Positions 17,985 to 25,496 of a stretch of DNA of 64,000 bases are shown one piece after another. Each line of letters begins with the position of its first letter. Position 1 is the stretch's first letter. Source of the DNA: Kitasatospora sp. NBC_00315 (GTDB taxonomy: Bacteria; Actinomycetota; Actinomycetes; Streptomycetales; Streptomycetaceae); assembly GCF_041435095.1 (NCBI RefSeq), contig NZ_CP108025.1, forward strand, positions 5,766,001-5,830,000, given 5' to 3'. Position numbers and translations under genes: made by a program. The notes beneath the pieces were generated by a model. It did no database searches. It was not told where the DNA came from and saw only the letters and a list, made by a program, of their open reading frames with translations.

Positions 17985-18002
17985 TCGTGGAGAGCTACCG
18001 GA

Positions 18003-20753
18003 TCAGGCGTCGCCGCCGGCGGCGCCCGGGTCGGCGGAGGCGACGTCGAGCAGCTGGTAGCGGTCGATCGCCTCCTTCAGCGCGCTGCGGTCGACCTTGC
18101 CCTGCTTGGCGAGCTCGGTGAGCACGCTCAGGACCACCGACTGGGCGTCGATGTGGAAGAACCGGCGGGCGGCGCCACGGGTGTCGGCGAAGCCGAAGCC
18201 GTCCGCACCCAGCGACTGCCACTGGCCCGGCACCCAGCGCGAGATCTGGTCCGGCACGGCGCGCATCCAGTCGGACACGGCGACGAACGGGCCCTCGGCA
18301 CCGGTGAGCTTCTGCGTCACGTACGGGACGCGCTGCGGCTCCTCCGGGTGGAGCAGGTTGAACTCCTCGGTCTCCACCGCGTCGCGGCGCAGCTCGTTCC
18401 AGGAGGTCGCCGACCAGACGTCGGCCTTGACGTTCCACTCCTCGGCGAGGATCCGCTGGGCCTCCAGGGCCCACGGCACCGCCACACCCGAGGCGAGGAT
18501 CTGGGCCGGGATCTGGCCGGCGGTCGCCGGGGCGTACCGGTGCAGACCCTTGAGGATGCCGTCGACGTCGACGTTCTCGGGCTCGGCCGGCATCTTGTAC
18601 GGCTCGTTGTAGAGCGTGATGTAGTAGAAGACGTCCTCGCCGGTCGGGAACCGGGCCGAGGAGCCGTACATCCGCCGGATGCCGTCCTGCATGATGTGCG
18701 CGATCTCGAAGCCGTACGCGGGGTCGTACGCGACGACGCCCGGGTTGGTCGAGGCGAGCAGGTGCGAGTGGCCGTCCGCGTGCTGCAGACCCTCACCGGT
18801 CAGCGTGGTGCGGCCCGCCGTGGCGCCCATCACGAAACCGCGGGCCAGCTGGTCGGCCATCTGCCAGAACTGGTCGCCGGTGCGCTGGAACCCGAACATC
18901 GAGTAGAAGACGTACACCGGGATCAGCGGCTCGCCGTGCGTGGCGTACGAGGAGCCGGCGGCGATCAGCGAGGCGGTGCAGCCGGCCTCGGAGATGCCGT
19001 CGTGCAGCATCTGGCCGGTCGGCGACTCCTTGTAGGCGAGCAGCAGATCGCGGTCGACCGACTCGTAGGTCTGGCCGAGCGGGTTGTAGATCTTCGCCGA
19101 CGGGAAGAGCGAGTCCATGCCGAAGGTGCGGTACTCGTCGGGCGCGATCGGCACGAAGCGGTTGCCGATGCCCTTGTCCCGCATGAGGTCCTTCAGCACC
19201 CGGACGAACGCCATGGTGGTGGCGATGGTCTGGTTGCCGGAGCCCTTCTTGACCGCCTTGTAGGCCTCGTCGCCCGGGAGCTCCAGTTTGCGCGGCCGCA
19301 CCTTGCGGGTCGGCATGTAGCCGCCCAGCTCCTTGCGGCGGTCGTGCATGTACTGGATCTCTTCGGAGTCCTTGCCCGGGTGGTAGTAGGGCGGGTAGCC
19401 CTCGTCGAGCTGCTTGTCCGTGATCGGCAGGTGCAGCCGGTCGCGGAAGCGCTTGAGGTCCTCGGTGGTGAGCTTCTTCATCTGGTGGGTCGCGTTGCGG
19501 CCCTCGAAGTTCGGCCCGAGCGTCCAGCCCTTGACGGTCTGGGCGAGGATCACGGTCGGCTGGCCGGTGTGCTCGCGGGCCGCCTTGAACGCCGCGTACA
19601 CCTTGGCGTGGTCGTGGCCGCCGCGACCCAGGTGCTGGATCTGCTGGTCGGTCATGTCCTCGACCATCTTGCGCAGCCGCAGGTCCCCACCGAAGAAGTG
19701 GTCGCGGATGTAGCCGCCGGTCTCGGTGGCGTACGTCTGGAACTGGCCGTCCACCGTGGTGTTCAGCTTGTTGACCAGGACGCCGTCGCGGTCCTGCGCG
19801 AGCAGCGGGTCCCAGCTGCGGTCCCAGATGAGCTTGATCACGTTCCAGCCGGCGCCGCGGAACTGCGACTCCAGCTCCTGGATGATCTTGCCGTTGCCGC
19901 GGACCGGGCCGTCCAGGCGCTGCAGGTTGCAGTTGACCACGAACGTCAGGTTGTCCAGGCCCTCGCGCGCCGCCAGCGACAGCTGGCCGAGCGACTCGGG
20001 CTCGTCCATCTCGCCGTCGCCGAGGAAGGCGTACACGTGCGAGTCGGAGGTGTCCTTGATGCCGCGGTGCTCCAGGTAGCGGTTCATCCGCGCCTGGTAG
20101 ATCGCACCGAGCGGGCCGAGGCCCATCGAGACGGTCGGGAACTCCCAGAAGTCCGGCATCAGCCGCGGGTGCGGGTAGCTGGACAGACCGTAGGGAGCCT
20201 TCGACTTCTCCTGGCGGAAGGCGTCGAGCTGCTGCTCGCTGAGCCGGTCCAGCAGGAAGGCGCGGGCGTAGATGCCGGGGGAGGCGTGGCCCTGGAAGAA
20301 GATCTGGTCGCCGGACTCGCCGTCCGCGTCCTTGCCCCGGAAGAAGTAGTTGAAACCCACGTCGTAGAGCGACGCGGACGAGGCGAAGGTGGCGATGTGC
20401 CCACCGACGCCGATACCCGGGCGCTGCGCCCGGGAGACCATCACGGCCGCGTTCCAGCGGGTCGCGTTGAGGACCTTGCGCTCGATCTCCTCGTTGCCGG
20501 GGAAGAAGGGCTCGTCCTTGGTCGCGATGGTGTTGACGTAGTCCGTGCTGCGCATCTCGGGCACGGCGACACGCTTCTCGCGGGCGCGCTCGATCAGGCG
20601 GAGCATCAGGTAGCGGGCGCGCTCGCGCCCCCGCTCGTCGATGGCCGCGTCAAGCGACTCCAGCCATTCCGCGGTCTCCTCGGGATCGAAGTCCGGGACC
20701 TGACTCGGAAGGCCGCCAATGATGATCGGGTTGCGATCGGATCCGGAAGCCAC
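18003..20753 (-). CDS. aceE: Pyruvate dehydrogenase E1 component, homodimeric type
   Basis: 916 residues from a GTG with GAAGGAAC upstream. This is the large single-chain E1 of actinobacteria and Gram-negatives. The thiamine diphosphate site is seen as YAFLGDGEMDEPESLGQL ending in FVVNCNLQRLDGPVRGNGK. Further conserved stretches are GGHIATFASSASLYDVGFNY and AGRTTLTGEGLQHADGHSHL. It decarboxylates pyruvate and acetylates the E2 lipoyl domain, feeding acetyl-CoA into the TCA cycle and polyketide precursor supply. E2 and E3 genes are not adjacent, as is usual in actinomycetes. It is divergent from the DUF3052 gene across a 610-bp gap. Confidence 0.98.
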   Translation of the reverse strand: MASGSDRNPIIIGGLPSQVPDFDPEETAEWLESLDAAIDERGRERARYLMLRLIERAREKRVAVPEMRSTDYVNTIATKDEPFFPGNEEIERKVLNATRWNAAVMVSRAQRPGIGVGGHIATFASSASLYDVGFNYFFRGKDADGESGDQIFFQGHASPGIYARAFLLDRLSEQQLDAFRQEKSKAPYGLSSYPHPRLMPDFWEFPTVSMGLGPLGAIYQARMNRYLEHRGIKDTSDSHVYAFLGDGEMDEPESLGQLSLAAREGLDNLTFVVNCNLQRLDGPVRGNGKIIQELESQFRGAGWNVIKLIWDRSWDPLLAQDRDGVLVNKLNTTVDGQFQTYATETGGYIRDHFFGGDLRLRKMVEDMTDQQIQHLGRGGHDHAKVYAAFKAAREHTGQPTVILAQTVKGWTLGPNFEGRNATHQMKKLTTEDLKRFRDRLHLPITDKQLDEGYPPYYHPGKDSEEIQYMHDRRKELGGYMPTRKVRPRKLELPGDEAYKAVKKGSGNQTIATTMAFVRVLKDLMRDKGIGNRFVPIAPDEYRTFGMDSLFPSAKIYNPLGQTYESVDRDLLLAYKESPTGQMLHDGISEAGCTASLIAAGSSYATHGEPLIPVYVFYSMFGFQRTGDQFWQMADQLARGFVMGATAGRTTLTGEGLQHADGHSHLLASTNPGVVAYDPAYGFEIAHIMQDGIRRMYGSSARFPTGEDVFYYITLYNEPYKMPAEPENVDVDGILKGLHRYAPATAGQIPAQILASGVAVPWALEAQRILAEEWNVKADVWSATSWNELRRDAVETEEFNLLHPEEPQRVPYVTQKLTGAEGPFVAVSDWMRAVPDQISRWVPGQWQSLGADGFGFADTRGAARRFFHIDAQSVVLSVLTELAKQGKVDRSALKEAIDRYQLLDVASADPGAAGGDA

Positions 20754-21363
20754 GCTGTTCCTTCACTGTCGGTCGAAACTAGAGGTGTGTCGCGCCGCCT
20801 CCATCGTGTACCGCAACTCGGAGATCCGTCATCTCTACCGATGGGTAACCGTTCCGCCTGGTGGGCGGGCCGGTCAGAAGGCGCGCCGAGCAGGCTCCAT
20901 TGCCTGTCCCGCGCCCCTCCGGGTGTTACGAAGAGGTGGTCCGACCTTTACCTGCTGTGCCTGCTGTGTCTGCACTCCCGATTCGGGGGTACAGGCTCTC
21001 CAGGCCTCCAGGCACCCTTCCGTCCGATGGGCGGACGGTCGGGCTGAGGGCCAACTGGAGACTCTACGCCCGCCGGTACACCTGTTCCGAATGCCGTTCG
21101 CATCTCGGGCAGGTGTACGCGCCGGTAGGCCGGTCGGGTGTGCCGGAGCGACACCCTGCCGACACCCGTCGGTCGCGTGCCGGACCGGTGCGGAAAGGGG
21201 CAAAAGGGTGTGATTACCGACACGTCGACCGGCGTGTCCTGCCACAGAACGTCAACCTTTGGGTGGGATCGAGGGTCGGGTACTTGCGCGAACCGCCGCG
21301 TCCGTGTGGACTACGGCCACAGCCTCGGCATGGATGCCGAGCCGAATACTGGAGGTTATTCCC
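20754..21363. other. 610-bp intergenic region between aceE and the DUF3052 gene
   Basis: Contains the divergent promoters of aceE (minus) and DUF3052 (plus). No frame here has a ribosome site with a recognisable product, and no RNA gene was recognised. The length is unusual for this genome and leaves room for regulator sites on the central-metabolism gene. Confidence 0.5.
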
Positions 21364-21801
21364 GTGAGCGCGACCGCGGACCCCGCGGACAAGTCCAACC
21401 CGGCGCACCGTCTCGGCTTCGAAGAGGGCCAGATCGTCCAGGAGCTCGGGTACGACGATGACACTGACCAGGATCTCCGCGAAGGCATTGAGGAGATCAC
21501 CGGTACGGATCTCGTCGACGAGGACTACGACGACGTCGCCGACGCCGTTCTGCTGTGGCACCGCGAGGAGGACGGGGATCTGACCGATGCCCTCGTCGAC
21601 GCCCAGGAATACCTCGCCGAAGGCGGTCTGGTGTGGCTGCTGACCCCCAAGACGGGCCGTGACGGGCACGTCGAGGCCCACGAGATCGCGGACGCCGCCA
21701 AGACCGCCGGCCTCTCCCAGACGAGCTCGGTGACCGTCGCCAAGGACTGGGCGGGCACCCGTCTGGCCACCCCGAAGGCGGCGAAGTCGGGCAAGCGCTG
21801 A
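21364..21801 (+). CDS. DUF3052 family protein
   Basis: 145 residues from a GTG with GGAGG 8 nt upstream; upstream in-frame ATG codons lack a ribosome site. The acidic soluble protein carries the family blocks NPAHRLGFEEGQIVQELGYD, DLVDEDYDDVADAVLLWH, GGLVWLLTPKTGRDGHVE and a C-terminal Lys-rich tail. DUF3052 proteins are actinobacterial, with no established biochemical function. The order aceE, DUF3052, ahpE recalls the Mycobacterium tuberculosis aceE-ahpE region, so the association is deeply conserved and suggests a link to pyruvate metabolism or redox control. Confidence 0.92.
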   Translation: MSATADPADKSNPAHRLGFEEGQIVQELGYDDDTDQDLREGIEEITGTDLVDEDYDDVADAVLLWHREEDGDLTDALVDAQEYLAEGGLVWLLTPKTGRDGHVEAHEIADAAKTAGLSQTSSVTVAKDWAGTRLATPKAAKSGKR

Positions 21802-21819
21802 GCATCGGACGACCTTTCG

Positions 21820-21859
21820 GGCCGGGCCCCGCTGGAGCTTTCTCCAGCGGGGCCCGGCC
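21820..21859 (+). terminator. Strong hairpin terminator after the DUF3052 gene
   Basis: A perfect 17-bp stem (21821-21837 with 21842-21858, extendable by one pair) and the 4-nt loop CTTT, 19 bp after the stop, followed by CTTTCGGG. Confidence 0.9.
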
Positions 21860-22033
21860 TTTCGGGTGCCCGGGCTGTGGGTGTCGCCGGGGGAGTTGTT
21901 CGCCGAGGGCGAAAGCGGCTCGGTGCGGGGCCGGGCCGCTCACCCGTTCGGCCCAACGGCCTCGAACGAATGCGAGGATGTGCACGGCCGCGCCCGCAGA
22001 GCGGCCGATCCGCGTCAGAAAGGACCCTCCGTC

Positions 22034-22492
22034 ATGGCCATCGAGGTCGGCACCCAGGCTCCGGATTTCGAGCTCAAGAACCAGCACGGAGAGCTCGTGA
22101 AGCTCTCCGACCTCCAGGGCGAGAAGAACGTCGTCCTGGTGTTCTACCCGTTCGCCTTCACCGGTGTCTGCACCGGCGAGGTGTGCGCGATCCAGAAGGA
22201 GCTGCCGCGCCTGCAGAACGACGACGTGCAGGTCCTGGCGGTCTCCAACGACTCGCCGTTCACGCTGCGCGTCTTCGCCGACCAGGAGGGCCTGGAGTAC
22301 CCGCTGCTCTCGGACTTCTGGCCGCACGGTGAGGTCTCCCGCGCGTACGGCGTCTTCGACGAGGAGAAGGGCTGCGCGGTGCGCGGCACCTTCGTGATCG
22401 ACAAGGCCGGCCTGGTCCGCTGGTCGATCGTGAACGGCCTGCCGGACGCCCGCGACGAGCAGGAGTACCTGAAGGTGCTCGGCGCGCTCTGA
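22034..22492 (+). CDS. ahpE: AhpE-like peroxiredoxin
   Basis: 152 residues, normal for the AhpE/PrxQ group. The thioredoxin-fold active site is FYPFAFTGVCTGEVCAIQ with the peroxidatic Cys at position 46 and the conserved preceding Pro and Thr. A second Cys at 51 gives a C-x4-C spacing like PrxQ/BCP enzymes, whereas mycobacterial AhpE is of the one-Cys type; this protein may form an intramolecular disulfide. The C-terminal half has GTFVIDKAGLVRWSIVNGLP. It reduces hydroperoxides and peroxynitrite in the cytoplasm. It is transcribed separately, flanked by hairpins on both sides, between DUF3052 and terD. Confidence 0.93.
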   Translation: MAIEVGTQAPDFELKNQHGELVKLSDLQGEKNVVLVFYPFAFTGVCTGEVCAIQKELPRLQNDDVQVLAVSNDSPFTLRVFADQEGLEYPLLSDFWPHGEVSRAYGVFDEEKGCAVRGTFVIDKAGLVRWSIVNGLPDARDEQEYLKVLGAL

Positions 22493-22501
22493 TCCGCCGC
22501 A

Positions 22502-22527
22502 GGGCCCGCGGACGCCGCCGCGGGCCC
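22502..22527 (+). terminator. Hairpin terminator after the peroxiredoxin gene
   Basis: GGGCCCGCGG (22502-22511) pairs with CCGCGGGCCC (22518-22527) across a 6-nt loop, 10 bp after the stop codon. Confidence 0.78.
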
Positions 22528-22621
22528 CGGCGGGCCGCCCCGGTGACACCCTCCGGGCACCTCCGGCGAACGCGTGACGAGGCCCGTCGCCCACGTCTTG
22601 GGCCCGGTCACTGCGCAGGAC

Positions 22622-22649
22622 GGGAACCCGGCACTACGATCGGGCCGTT
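22622..22649 (+). promoter_or_regulatory. Candidate SigR-type promoter upstream of the first terD
   Basis: GGGAAC (22622-22627) followed after 19 nt by GTT (22647-22649). This resembles the thiol-stress sigma factor SigR consensus of Streptomyces (GGGAAT, 18-19 nt, GTT). It lies 89 bp before the terD start, downstream of the peroxiredoxin terminator. The -35 differs from consensus at its last base. Confidence 0.4.
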
Positions 22650-22738
22650 GGCAGGTCAGAGGCGCTCCGGTCGAGGCCGGCCGCTTCGGACCGCACCACG
22701 GGGGCACCACGGGGTGCCTCCCGAATCTTGGAGGACCA

Positions 22739-23314
22739 GTGGGTGTCAGCCTGAGCAAGGGCGGCAATGTCTCCCTCACCAAGGAGGCGCCTGGCCTGAC
22801 CGCCGTGATCGTCGGACTTGGCTGGGACGTCCGCACCACCACCGGCACGGACTTCGACCTGGACGCCAGCGCACTGCTGTGCAACGAGGCCGGCCGGGTG
22901 GACGGGGACGGCAACTTCGTCTTCTTCAACAACCTCAAGAGCCCGGAGGGATCGGTCGAGCACACCGGCGACAACCTCACCGGCGAGGGCGAGGGCGACG
23001 ACGAGCAGATCAAGGTCAACCTGGCGACCGTCCCGGCCGCGGTGTCCAAGATCGTGTTCCCGGTCTCCATCTACGACGCCGAGAACCGGACCCAGAACTT
23101 CGGCCAGGTCCGCAACGCGTTCATCCGGGTGGTGAACCAGGCCGACAACAAGGAGCTGGCCCGCTACGACCTCTCCGAGGACGCCTCGACCGAGACCGCG
23201 ATGGTCTTCGGCGAGCTGTACCGCAACGGGGCCGAGTGGAAGTTCCGTGCCATCGGCCAGGGCTACGCCTCCGGCCTGCGCGGCATCGCGCAGGACTTCG
23301 GCGTCAACGTCTGA
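22739..23314 (+). CDS. TerD-family calcium-binding stress protein (first copy)
   Basis: 191 residues, the standard TerD length, from a GTG with TTGGAGG upstream. The start MGVSLSKGGNVSLTKEAPGL is typical. The Ca-binding elements are DLDASALL and HTGDNLTGEGEGDDEQIKV, the acidic loops known to bind calcium in TerD. The C-terminus GYASGLRGIAQDFGVNV is highly conserved. TerD proteins act in the cytoplasm in tellurite, phage and stress resistance, and in Streptomyces they affect development; the precise mechanism is unsettled. It has its own promoter region and a strong terminator, so it is monocistronic. Confidence 0.96.
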   Translation: MGVSLSKGGNVSLTKEAPGLTAVIVGLGWDVRTTTGTDFDLDASALLCNEAGRVDGDGNFVFFNNLKSPEGSVEHTGDNLTGEGEGDDEQIKVNLATVPAAVSKIVFPVSIYDAENRTQNFGQVRNAFIRVVNQADNKELARYDLSEDASTETAMVFGELYRNGAEWKFRAIGQGYASGLRGIAQDFGVNV

Positions 23315-23378
23315 CCCTGCCGACCGGGTGACCGCGCCGGCGACCGGGCGCGGGCCGGGACGGTGGTACGACGGCTCC

Positions 23379-23427
23379 GGAGCCGGGGCCGCCGGCGCGC
23401 TGACCGCGCGCCGGCGGCCCCGGCTCC
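23379..23427 (+). terminator. 22-bp hairpin between the two terD genes
   Basis: A perfect GC stem of about 22 bp (23379-23400 with 23406-23427) and a 5-nt loop, starting 65 bp after the first terD stop. It separates the two terD genes into independent transcripts. Confidence 0.85.
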
Positions 23428-23595
23428 GTGCTGTCCGGCCCCGTGCCGGTCACCCAGGACCCGGTTGCCCGGGTGGGGGCCCGGCACTGGTTGGATGGGA
23501 GTTCAGGAAGTTCAGCCGGCCGGACCGGGCCGGAGGGGGTCGTGGGGGCATACAACCTGAGATGCGCCCCGGGACCGAATGGGAGGAAGAACAGC

Positions 23596-24171
23596 ATGAG
23601 TGTCACGCTCGCCAAGGGCGGGAACGTCTCGCTGACCAAGGCCGCGCCGAACCTGACGCAGGTGCAGATCGGGCTCGGCTGGGACGCCCGCTCGACCACG
23701 GGTGCGCCGTTCGACCTCGACGCCAGCGCGCTGCTCTGCCAGAGCGGACGGGTGCTCGGCGACGAGTACTTCGTGTTCTACAACAACCTGAAGAGCCCCG
23801 AGGGTTCGGTCGAGCACCAGGGTGACAACCTCACCGGCGACGGCGAGGGCGACGACGAGGTCGTCGTGGTCAACCTGGAGCTGGTGCCGGCCCACGTGGA
23901 CAAGGTGGTCTTCGCGGTGTCGATCTACGACGCCGAGGCCCGGATGGAGAACTTCGGCCAGGTCCGCAACGCGTACATCCGCGTGGTGAACGTGGTGGAC
24001 GGTCAGGAGATCGCCCGCTACGACCTGACCGAGGACGCCTCCAACGAGACCGCCATGATCTTCGGCGAGCTGTACCGCTACCAGGGGGAGTGGAAGTTCC
24101 GCGCGGTGGGCCAGGGTTACGCCTCCGGCCTGCGCGGCATTGCCCTGGATTTCGGCGTAAACGTACAGTAA
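23596..24171 (+). CDS. TerD-family calcium-binding stress protein (second copy)
   Basis: 191 residues from an ATG with GGGAGGA upstream, colinear with the preceding TerD. It keeps the acidic loops DLDASALLCQSGRV and HQGDNLTGDGEGDDEVVVV and the ending GYASGLRGIALDFGVNV. The two copies diverge mainly at surface positions, so the duplication is old. The protein is cytoplasmic and probably forms complexes with the TerC membrane protein encoded 136 bp downstream, as Ter proteins do in Enterobacteria. The 5' region shares CCCGGCACT with the first terD at nearly the same distance (104 and 108 bp before the starts). Confidence 0.96.
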   Translation: MSVTLAKGGNVSLTKAAPNLTQVQIGLGWDARSTTGAPFDLDASALLCQSGRVLGDEYFVFYNNLKSPEGSVEHQGDNLTGDGEGDDEVVVVNLELVPAHVDKVVFAVSIYDAEARMENFGQVRNAYIRVVNVVDGQEIARYDLTEDASNETAMIFGELYRYQGEWKFRAVGQGYASGLRGIALDFGVNVQ

Positions 24172-24220
24172 AGGCCAGATCATCACTTGGAATGATCAAC
24201 AAGGGGCACTGCGGGGGTGA

Positions 24221-24287
24221 CCTGACCGGGACCAGTCCCGGTCAGGGCGTCTCAGGACGACGCCGCACCCGTGGCACGCCCTGAGAC
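24221..24287 (+). promoter_or_regulatory. Structured 5' leader of the terC-like gene with competing hairpins
   Basis: Three nested possibilities are visible: a perfect 11-bp hairpin (24221-24231 with 24236-24246, loop CCAG); CAGGGCGT (24243-24250) with ACGCCCTG (24276-24283); and GTCTCAGG (24249-24256) with CCTGAGAC (24280-24287). The last two overlap and cannot form together. GAGACCCGAAAGG follows, then the gene. TerC-family genes elsewhere are often under yybP-ykoY manganese riboswitches, but the core GGGGAGUAG of that motif is not matched here (GGGGCACTG), so the identity is open. Confidence 0.45.
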
Positions 24288-24307
24288 CCGAAAGGTAACC
24301 AACTCCC

Positions 24308-25414
24308 GTGTTCCTCCGCACATTCGGCTGGTCGCTCGCGATCACTGTCGTCGGCCTGATCGCCGCCGGCCTGCTGTGGGGCGCTGAGGGCTTCGGCATC
24401 GTGCTGATCCTCTCCGTCCTGGAGATCTCCCTGTCGTTCGACAACGCGGTGGTCAACGCCACGGTGCTGAAGCGGATGAACCCGTTCTGGCAGAAGATCT
24501 TCCTCACCGTCGGCGTGCTGATCGCCGTGTTCGGCATGCGCCTGATCTTCCCGCTGCTGGTGGTCGGCTTGACCGCGCACCTCAACCCGGCGACCGTCAT
24601 CGACCTCGCGCTGAACTCCGACAAGACGTACGAGGGCTCGACCTACGCCCAGTACCTGGAGGCGGCGAACCCGGCCATCGCCGCGTTCGGTGGCATCTTC
24701 CTGTTGATGATCTTCCTCGACTTCATCTTCGACGAGAAGGACTTCAACTGGCTGAGCTGGATCGAGAAGCCGCTGGAGAAGGTCGGCAAGCTGGAGGCGT
24801 TCTCCTCGGTCATCGCCCTGGTCACGCTCGCCCTGGCCGCCAACTTCTTCGCCGGTGACAACGCCGAGACGGTGCTGCTCGCGGGCATCATGGGCCTCAC
24901 CACCTACCTCGCCGTCAACGGCCTGTCCAGCGTGTTCGAAGCGGGCCTGGAGGAGGAAGAGGAGGCCGAGCAGGAGGCCGAGAAGTCGGGCCGGTCCATC
25001 GTCCAGGTGGGCGGCAAGGCCGCGTTCTTCCTGTTCATGTACCTCGAAGTGCTCGACGCCTCGTTCTCCTTCGACGGTGTGGTCGGCGCGTTCGCCATCA
25101 CCCAGGACATCTTCATGATCACCCTGGGCCTGGGCATCGGCGCCATGTACATCCGCTCGTTGACCGTCTTCCTGGTCCGTAAGGGCACCCTGGACGACTA
25201 CGTCTACCTGGAGCACGGCGCGCACTACGCGATCGGCGCGCTGGCCGTGATCCTGCTGGTCGGCATCGAGTACCACATCCCGGAGATCGTCACCGGCCTG
25301 GTCGGCGTCGCCTTCATCGGGCTGGCCCTCGGATCCTCGGTCCTGCGCAACCGCCGCGAGGAGGCGGCCGGCGGGGGCGGGGACTCCGAACTCGTCGGCA
25401 GCGGCACCGAGTAG
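24308..25414 (+). CDS. TerC-family integral membrane protein (DUF475 type)
   Basis: 368 residues from a GTG. About nine membrane segments are visible. Acidic residues in membrane helices, typical of metal transport in the TerC family, occur in LSVLEISLSFDNAVVNATVL and again in SFSFDGVVGAFAITQD. A cytoplasmic acidic loop (GLEEEEEAEQEAEKSG) separates the two halves. TerC-family proteins move metal ions such as Mn2+ or act as membrane anchors for TerD-type proteins; a role in metal homeostasis during stress is inferred. It follows two terD genes and a structured leader, and ends at a bidirectional terminator. Confidence 0.95.
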   Translation: MFLRTFGWSLAITVVGLIAAGLLWGAEGFGIVLILSVLEISLSFDNAVVNATVLKRMNPFWQKIFLTVGVLIAVFGMRLIFPLLVVGLTAHLNPATVIDLALNSDKTYEGSTYAQYLEAANPAIAAFGGIFLLMIFLDFIFDEKDFNWLSWIEKPLEKVGKLEAFSSVIALVTLALAANFFAGDNAETVLLAGIMGLTTYLAVNGLSSVFEAGLEEEEEAEQEAEKSGRSIVQVGGKAAFFLFMYLEVLDASFSFDGVVGAFAITQDIFMITLGLGIGAMYIRSLTVFLVRKGTLDDYVYLEHGAHYAIGALAVILLVGIEYHIPEIVTGLVGVAFIGLALGSSVLRNRREEAAGGGGDSELVGSGTE

Positions 25415-25430
25415 CCCGCCGCCCCGACCG

Positions 25431-25487
25431 CCGCACACGAGAACGGCCGCCCCCGCACTGCGCGGGGGCGGCCGTTCTCGTGTGCGG
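25431..25487. terminator. Very long bidirectional hairpin between convergent genes
   Basis: A perfect stem of about 26 bp (25431-25456 with 25462-25487) and a 5-nt loop, between the stops of the plus-strand terC-like gene and the minus-strand DUF2637 gene. It can serve both transcripts. Confidence 0.93.
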
Positions 25488-25496
25488 GTGCACCGG

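Noticed and set aside
16635..21047. Plus-strand frame of 1470 codons over photolyase and aceE
   Set aside because: Antisense to two well-supported genes, no motif, no ribosome site.
24190..24307. Firm call of a yybP-ykoY riboswitch
   Set aside because: The conserved GGGGAGUAG core is not matched, so only a structured leader is claimed.
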